Below are positions 56,615 through 64,000 of a stretch of 64,000 nucleotides of DNA, piece after piece (position 1 is the first letter of the stretch; each line of letters starts with the position of its first letter). This stretch comes from Hasllibacter halocynthiae (lineage in GTDB: Bacteria > Pseudomonadota > Alphaproteobacteria > Rhodobacterales > Rhodobacteraceae): the NCBI RefSeq assembly GCF_003003095.1, contig NZ_PVTT01000001.1:930001-994000 (forward strand), given 5' to 3'. Position numbers and translations under genes: made by a program. Under the pieces are notes generated by a model that saw only the letters and a list, made by a program, of their open reading frames with translations, did not search any database and was not told the origin of the DNA.

Positions 56615-57649
56615 ATGACCGAGTCCCTTCCCGCCGCCACCCTTCCGCCCGCCCCGCCTCCGGCCATGGGCGGCGCGGATCGCGCGGCCCTGATCGTCCG
56701 GCTCGCCCTCGACGGCGGGCATGATCTGCCCCTCGCGGACCTGCCCCTCCCGCTGCAGGAACGTCTGGCCGACCGCCTCGCCGCGCTCGGCGCCGTCGAG
56801 ACCGCGGCGATCGAGGGCGGCGTCGCCGCTTTCGCGGGCGAGGTCGGACGCCTCGGCGCCGCCTTCCGGCCGGGCATGGGCTCGGCGATCGGCCTGCTCG
56901 CCGGCCGGGCCGATCCCCTGCTGCTCGAGCGGCTGCGCCGGACGATCGGCGCGCCGCCCGCCGCCGACCCGTGGGACGTGTTGTCCGAGCAATCCCCCGA
57001 ACGCCTCGCGGCCCTGCTCGTGGCCGAGCATTCCGCCGCCGCCGCCCTTGCGCTGACGAGGCTTCCGGTGCCTCTGGCCAGCAGGGTCCTGTCGGAGATG
57101 CCGGCGCGCGACGCCCGCCGCGTCGCCGCCGCCATCCGCAACGTGGGGGAGACGCCGGACGAGGTCGCGTCGGAAGTGGGGGCCGCGCTGCTTTCCGCGC
57201 TTTCGGACGGCGGCCCTTCTGAGGAGGCGCCCCGCAGGGTCGCCGCGATCCTCGACGCGGGCTCGCTCGGCCTCCGGCGCGAGGTGCTCGACGGCCTCGA
57301 CGAGGCCGAGCCGGGCTTCGCGCGCGCGGTCCGCGAGGTGTCGTTCGGGTTCGTGGACCTTCCGGGCCGGGTGGCCGCGGCGGACGTGCCTGCCCTCCTG
57401 CGCGAGGTCCCTCAGGACCTGCAGGTCGCGGCCCTCGCGGCGGCCCTCGCCGAGGGGGGGCCTGCCGCCGAGGCGGCCGAGCACCTCCTCCGCGCGCTGC
57501 CCGACCGCCTCGCCACCCGTCTGCGCGAGGCCGTCGACGAGGCCCCGGCCGACCCCGAGGGCGGAGAGGACGCCATGCGCGTCGTCGCGGGCGCGGTGCG
57601 GGACATGGCGGCCCGGGGCGACCTGCGCCTCGCGCCCCTGGCCGCCTGA
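56615..57649 (+). CDS. orphan FliG-like protein
   Basis: 344 residues. Two regions recall flagellar motor switch FliG: AEHSAAAALALTRLPVPLAS with VLSEMPARDARRVAAAI (about 138-172, the middle domain with its EHPQ-like site) and FGFVDLPGRVAAADVPALLREV (about 248-269, the C-terminal domain with FEDL-like motif). No other flagellar gene is in the window. The N-terminus is Pro/Ala-rich. Whether it acts in a motor is unknown. Confidence 0.7.
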   Translation: MTESLPAATLPPAPPPAMGGADRAALIVRLALDGGHDLPLADLPLPLQERLADRLAALGAVETAAIEGGVAAFAGEVGRLGAAFRPGMGSAIGLLAGRADPLLLERLRRTIGAPPAADPWDVLSEQSPERLAALLVAEHSAAAALALTRLPVPLASRVLSEMPARDARRVAAAIRNVGETPDEVASEVGAALLSALSDGGPSEEAPRRVAAILDAGSLGLRREVLDGLDEAEPGFARAVREVSFGFVDLPGRVAAADVPALLREVPQDLQVAALAAALAEGGPAAEAAEHLLRALPDRLATRLREAVDEAPADPEGGEDAMRVVAGAVRDMAARGDLRLAPLAA

Positions 57650-57714
57650 CGGGCCCGCTTGCAGGCCGGGCGCGCTCCCCCTACCCCGCCCCGGGCAGAG
57701 AGGGGCGCTGGCGA

Positions 57715-58584
57715 ATGGCAGGTCGCATCGCGGAGAGGATCACGGATGCCGGGCTGCGCGCCGCCCTCGGCGCGGCCGCCGCCCTGCCCTACGAGCGGCG
57801 CATCCCGGCATTCGGCGCCCTCACCGCCCGCCTCGCCGCGCCGGCGGCGGGGTGGCGACGACGGATCGAGGACAACCTCGACCTCGCCTGGCCCGAGCTC
57901 TCGCCGCACGAACGCGCGCGCATCGTGCGCGAGGTGCCAGACAACGCCGGCCGCACCATCGCGGAGACTTACGCCGGCGCGCCCTTCCTCCGCCGGGTCC
58001 GCGACCTGCCCCTGACCGGCCCCGGCGCGGACGCGTTGGAGAGAGCGCGCGCCGAGGGCCGGCCCGTAGTCGGCGTCACGGCGCATCTGGGCAACTACAA
58101 CGCCGCCCGCGCGGCGATCGCCGGGACGGGATGGGACTTCGCCGCCCTCTACCGCCCGATGCGCAACCCCTACGTGGAGGCGCACTACAAGGCCGCGATG
58201 GAGAGCATCGCCGGACCCGTCCATCCGCGGGGGCGGCAGGGGATGGCGGCGATCATCCGGCACCTGAAGGCCGGCGGGTTCTTCGCGATCCTCGCGGACC
58301 TCCACGTCTACGACGCGCCGCTCCTGCGCTTCTTCGGCCGCCCGGCGCGCACGTCGGTCGCGGCGGCCGAGCTGGCGGGGCGGCACGGCGCGCTGCTCGT
58401 CCCCTTCTACGGGATCCGGCAGCCGAACGGCCTCGACTTCGAGGTGCGGATCGGCGCCGAGGTGCCCGGCGGGACGCCCGAGGCCCGGATGCAGCACCTC
58501 AACGACGACCTCGAGGCGCTGGTGCGCGAGGTGCCGGGGCAGTGGTTCTGGGTGCACCGCCGCTGGAAGGCGGCGGCCCGCTAG
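57715..58584 (+). CDS. lysophospholipid/lauroyl acyltransferase (LpxL/HtrB family)
   Basis: 289 residues. The H-x4-D/E motif appears as HLGNYNAAR (about 123-131), with the family middle FAALYRPMRNPYVEAHY and DLHVYDAPLLRFFGRPA, and the end PGQWFWVHRRWK. These enzymes add secondary acyl chains to lipid A at the inner membrane. It ends convergent with the DUF1223 gene (4-bp overlap of stops). Confidence 0.88.
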   Translation: MAGRIAERITDAGLRAALGAAAALPYERRIPAFGALTARLAAPAAGWRRRIEDNLDLAWPELSPHERARIVREVPDNAGRTIAETYAGAPFLRRVRDLPLTGPGADALERARAEGRPVVGVTAHLGNYNAARAAIAGTGWDFAALYRPMRNPYVEAHYKAAMESIAGPVHPRGRQGMAAIIRHLKAGGFFAILADLHVYDAPLLRFFGRPARTSVAAAELAGRHGALLVPFYGIRQPNGLDFEVRIGAEVPGGTPEARMQHLNDDLEALVREVPGQWFWVHRRWKAAAR

Positions 58585-59261
58585 CCGGCGACCGCCGCCG
58601 CCACGATCCGCCCGGGCCCCGGCTCCTGCAGGAGGAGGACGACCCGCCCCTCGGGCAGCGGCATCTCGTGGACCAGCGGCTCGGCGGCGTCCCAGGCCCC
58701 GAGCGTCTCGAACGACGTCACGATGTTCGAGTAGCCCAAGGTGTGCCCGGCGTTCTCGCCCTCCAGGATCGCCACGGTCCGGCCGGGATCGACGCGCGCC
58801 ATGTGCAGCCGGTAGCGGCCCTGCCCGCCATGGGCCGTCACGCGCAACGTGCCGCCCGACGCCTCGGCGTCCAGCGCGACGGGGCTGGCCTCGGCGGCGG
58901 CGGCGCGGATGGCGGCCATGACCTCGCCGGGGCGGTTGCCCGCGACCGCGTGCGTGCCGTTCACGATCATCTGGGGCGTGTAGACCATCTGCCCGCCATG
59001 GGCGTGGGCGTAGGCGCGCTGGCGGTCGCCGTTCGCAGGAAGGGCGAACCGGTCTTCCCATCCGATGTAGTCCCAGTAGTCCACATGAAGCGCGAGCGCG
59101 ACGATGTCGGGGTCGCGCCCCAGCTCGGCCAGCATGGCGTCGGCCGGCGGGCAGGCGTTGCATCCTTGCGAGGTGTAGAGCTCGACCACCACGGGGACGT
59201 CGGCGCGCGCCGAAGGGGCGAGCGCGGCGCAGAGCGTGGCGATCAGGGCGATGCGGCGCAT
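58581..59261 (-). CDS. DUF1223 family thioredoxin-like protein
   Basis: 226 residues with a signal peptide (1-20, ending ARA). VVVELYTSQGCNACPPADAML (written to its first 20 residues as VVVELYTSQGCNACPPADAM) is a thioredoxin-fold start with a C-x2-C pair. The later part is a beta-rich domain. DUF1223 commonly neighbours acnA in Rhodobacterales. Likely a periplasmic thiol protein; partner unknown. Confidence 0.88.
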   Translation of the reverse strand: MRRIALIATLCAALAPSARADVPVVVELYTSQGCNACPPADAMLAELGRDPDIVALALHVDYWDYIGWEDRFALPANGDRQRAYAHAHGGQMVYTPQMIVNGTHAVAGNRPGEVMAAIRAAAAEASPVALDAEASGGTLRVTAHGGQGRYRLHMARVDPGRTVAILEGENAGHTLGYSNIVTSFETLGAWDAAEPLVHEMPLPEGRVVLLLQEPGPGRIVAAAVAG

Positions 59262-59476
59262 GGGCGGGTCCGTCGTCTAGGCTGTCGGCCGCCGCGGGAA
59301 GGGCGCGGCGCAGGGGCGCACCATGGCCGCGCCCGCCCGCGGCGTCCACGTCCCCGCCGTTCACAAGCCCGCGCGCGATGCGTCAACGCCGCCGGGCCCC
59401 TGCCCTTTCCCTCCGCGGGCCGCGGGCGTAGGGGGTGGCGCGAAAATCCCCCCATCCCGGCAACGAGGAGAGGCAG

Positions 59477-62269
<2,793 letters not shown>

Positions 62270-62275
62270 CGGCCA

Positions 62276-62305
62276 GGGGCGAGGCCCTCGAACGGACCTC
62301 GCCCC
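62276..62305. terminator. hairpin between acnA and ccmD
   Basis: GGGGCGAGG (62276-62284) and CCTCGCCCC (62297-62305) form a perfect 9-bp stem with a 12-base loop between two convergent stops. No T-run. Confidence 0.6.
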
Positions 62306-62342
62306 GCCGCCCTTCGGGACGCCGGACCTCCGCGATCGGCGG

Positions 62343-62471
62343 CTAGCGTTCCTCGTCCCGCTTGGCGGCGCGCGCCTGCCATAGCGTGACCGCGATCAGC
62401 GCGCCGAGGATCGCGCCGCTGGCCCCGTAGGCCAGCAGCACCTCGGCCGCGTACTTACCCAGTTCGGGCAT
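62343..62471 (-). CDS. ccmD: heme exporter protein CcmD
   Basis: 42 residues. MPELGKYAAEVLLAYGAS then one membrane helix and a charged tail (RAAKRDEER). Tethers CcmC/CcmE in heme handling. It overlaps the ccmC stop by one base (TGATG). Short but typical, and its place after ccmC is standard. Confidence 0.88.
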   Translation of the reverse strand: MPELGKYAAEVLLAYGASGAILGALIAVTLWQARAAKRDEER

Positions 62472-63199
62472 CAGGCGACCCGCGTCCGCAGCATCCGCGC
62501 GCGCGCGCGGCGCAGGCGCACGTGCATCCGCGCCCGCGTCAGCACCAGCGCGAGGAACAGCAGGCCGAAGCCCGCCATCGTCGTGACGAGGGGCAGCCAG
62601 AACACGTCGGCGATGTTCTCCTCCGCGTCGAGCGAGAGGGTCGCGCCCTGGTGCAGGCCCTGGTTCCAGAAGAGGACGGCATAGCGCGAGAGGATCGCGA
62701 ACACGCCCCCCACCAGCGCGAGGACGGAGGTCAGGTCGGCGGCGGCGTCCGGATCCTCGATCGCCTGCCAGAGCGCGATGTAGCCGAGGTAGAAGAGGAA
62801 GAGGACGAAGAAGCTGGTCAGCCGCGGGTCCCAGACCCACCAGGTGCCCCACATGGGCTGGCCCCAGACCGCCCCCGTGACGAGGCCCACCACCGTCATC
62901 ACGGCCCCCACGGGCGCCGCGGCGCGGGCCACGAGCGCGGACACGTGGTGCCGCCGGATCAGCCAGATCAGCGAGGCGACGACCATCACGAACCAGCCGT
63001 TGATCGCCATGAGGGCCGACGGCACGTGCAGGTAGATGATCTTCACCGTCGATCCCATGCGGAAATCGTCGGGCGTGAAGAAGAACCCCCAGACCAGCCC
63101 CCCGACGACCAGCAGCGCCGCCCCGCCCCAGAGCCAGGGCAGGAGGCGCCCGGTCCAGCCCATGAAGCGCACGGGGTTGGCGTATTCCCAGATCGACAT
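62471..63199 (-). CDS. ccmC: heme exporter/heme-handling protein CcmC
   Basis: 242 residues, six membrane helices. The Trp-rich WWD motif is GTWWVWDPRLTS (about 121-132), with the flanking His in IYLHVPSALMA (about 55-65). Presents heme to CcmE on the periplasmic side. The ATG at 63199 (MSIWEYANP) is preferred; a GTG three codons upstream is possible. 31 bp after ccmB. Confidence 0.95.
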   Translation of the reverse strand: MSIWEYANPVRFMGWTGRLLPWLWGGAALLVVGGLVWGFFFTPDDFRMGSTVKIIYLHVPSALMAINGWFVMVVASLIWLIRRHHVSALVARAAAPVGAVMTVVGLVTGAVWGQPMWGTWWVWDPRLTSFFVLFLFYLGYIALWQAIEDPDAAADLTSVLALVGGVFAILSRYAVLFWNQGLHQGATLSLDAEENIADVFWLPLVTTMAGFGLLFLALVLTRARMHVRLRRARARMLRTRVA

Positions 63200-63230
63200 G
63201 GTCCCCACCTAATCCGCCGAGGCCCGCCGC

Positions 63231-63887
63231 TCAACGCAAGTTCACGCGAAGCGCCGCGGCGGCCGCCAGGGGCATCAACGCGACGCAGCCCAGGCTGACC
63301 GCCCCCAGCAGCATCAGCGGCGTGGCCGGGTCCGCCCCGCGCGCCGCCCGGCCCGCCGCCTCGGCGCCGAAGATCAGCGTCGGCACGTAGAGAGGCAGCA
63401 CGATCAGCGCCATCAGGAGGCCGCCCCGCTGAACCCCCGCCGTGAGCGCGGCGCCGAACGCCCCGATGAAGGACAGCGCAGGCGTGCCGATCCCCAGCGA
63501 GAGGGTCAGCACCCAAGCCCCCTGCCCCGGAAGCGAGAGCAGCACGCCGAGCACCGGCGCCAGCAGCGCCAGGGGCAGGCCGGTCACGATCCAGTGCGCC
63601 GCGGCCTTCGCGGCCACGGCCCCCTCCAGCGGCAGGGGCGCGACGGCCAGAAGCTCCAGCGTGCCGTCCGCCGCGTCGAGCGCGAGCAGCCGGTCGAGCG
63701 ACAGGAGGCATGCGAGCAGCGCGCCCAGCCACAGCACGCCCGGCGCGATCCGCGCGAGGAGCGGGGTCTCCGGCCCCACCGCGAAGGGGGTGAGAACGGC
63801 GAGGATCGTGAAGAAGGCCAGCGCCAGCCCGAAGCCGCCCCCCGCCCGCACCGCAAGGCGCAGGTCCCGCAGGAGAAGCGCGATCAC
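63231..63887 (-). CDS. ccmB: heme exporter protein CcmB
   Basis: 218 residues with six hydrophobic helices, the membrane subunit of the CcmAB ABC transporter that releases holo-CcmE. Starts from GTG with ALLLRDLRLAVRAG, and LLSLDRLLALDAADGTLELL near residues 60-79 is typical. The GTG overlaps the ccmA stop (GTGA). Confidence 0.92.
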   Translation of the reverse strand: MIALLLRDLRLAVRAGGGFGLALAFFTILAVLTPFAVGPETPLLARIAPGVLWLGALLACLLSLDRLLALDAADGTLELLAVAPLPLEGAVAAKAAAHWIVTGLPLALLAPVLGVLLSLPGQGAWVLTLSLGIGTPALSFIGAFGAALTAGVQRGGLLMALIVLPLYVPTLIFGAEAAGRAARGADPATPLMLLGAVSLGCVALMPLAAAAALRVNLR

Positions 63888-64000
63888 CAGCGCTCCTCTG
63901 CGCCGGTCGGCACGGGGGCGGGCACGAAGGGCCCAAGGTCCAGCTCGCGCGCGCCGGCCACGGGCAAGTGCGAGGAGAGGAGCGCAGCGCCCCCGCCCGA
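63884..64000 (-). CDS. ccmA: heme exporter ATP-binding protein CcmA, C-terminal part (cut by window edge)
   Basis: Only the last 38 residues are inside the window. They read SGGGAALLSSHLPVAGAREL and end in EERW. The LLSSHLP piece is the conserved His-loop of the ABC ATPase, normally written ST(H)LP. Its position directly before ccmB with a GTGA overlap confirms it as ccmA. Confidence 0.85.
   Translation of the reverse strand, partial: SGGGAALLSSHLPVAGARELDLGPFVPAPVPTGAEERW

Overview
The window is very GC-rich (by eye above 70%, with third codon positions almost all G or C) and carries chromosomal housekeeping genes in an order typical of Rhodobacterales (Alphaproteobacteria). The evidence for that group is a complete gene transfer agent (GTA) structural cluster next to cysE, a pyruvate dehydrogenase operon with a lipoyl domain on E1-beta, ccmABCD near acnA, and paired cytochrome b561/YceI genes. 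No plasmid, prophage, insertion sequence or CRISPR array was seen. The genus cannot be named from the sequence alone.

Layout. 1-9.1 kb: aroB (cut by the left edge)/aroK, divergent from two hypothetical genes and xerD; an outer-membrane beta-barrel; an alpha/beta hydrolase overlapping a phosphoesterase; a CNNM/CorC-type CBS membrane protein; an ABC-F ATPase. 9.3-15.5 kb: class I fructose-bisphosphate aldolase, ftsB-like gene, then pdhA-orf-pdhB-orf-orf-pdhC. 15.5-18.5 kb (minus): cysE-plsC-cdsA-CDP-alcohol phosphatidyltransferase, each joined to the next by a 4-bp GTGA overlap. 18.6-32.1 kb (minus): GTA genes g1 to g15 plus a small coupled orf; g3.5 is not found. 32.4-37.1 kb (minus): mltG, fabF, acpP, fabG, fabD, a fatty acid synthesis block. 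37.3-39.4 kb: a b561-YceI fusion and a separate YceI protein. 40.3-41.6 kb: rpsF-rpsR-rplI. 41.7-47.9 kb: GAF protein, CpdB-like periplasmic phosphoesterase, lytic transglycosylase, PQQ-type sugar dehydrogenase, a polytopic membrane protein, a small secreted protein. 48.1-53.3 kb: trigger factor, tRNA-Leu(UAG), NnrD/E bifunctional enzyme, glnB-glnA. 53.4-64 kb: hypothetical genes, bioY, purB, an orphan FliG-like gene, an LpxL-type acyltransferase, DUF1223, acnA, and ccmABCD (ccmA cut by the right edge).

The genes mostly serve central metabolism (pyruvate to acetyl-CoA, TCA, nitrogen assimilation), envelope and lipid building, and cytochrome c maturation. The one accessory-type system is the GTA. 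Its genes are all open and tightly coupled, which argues for a maintained particle. The points most worth a second look are the GTA details (an extra coupled orf after g15, a 12-bp tandem repeat at the start of g10, a UUCG hairpin after the capsid gene, no g3.5), a near-perfect 20-bp palindrome upstream of pdhA, a terminator-like hairpin in the leader of the NnrD/E gene, and an orphan FliG-like protein.
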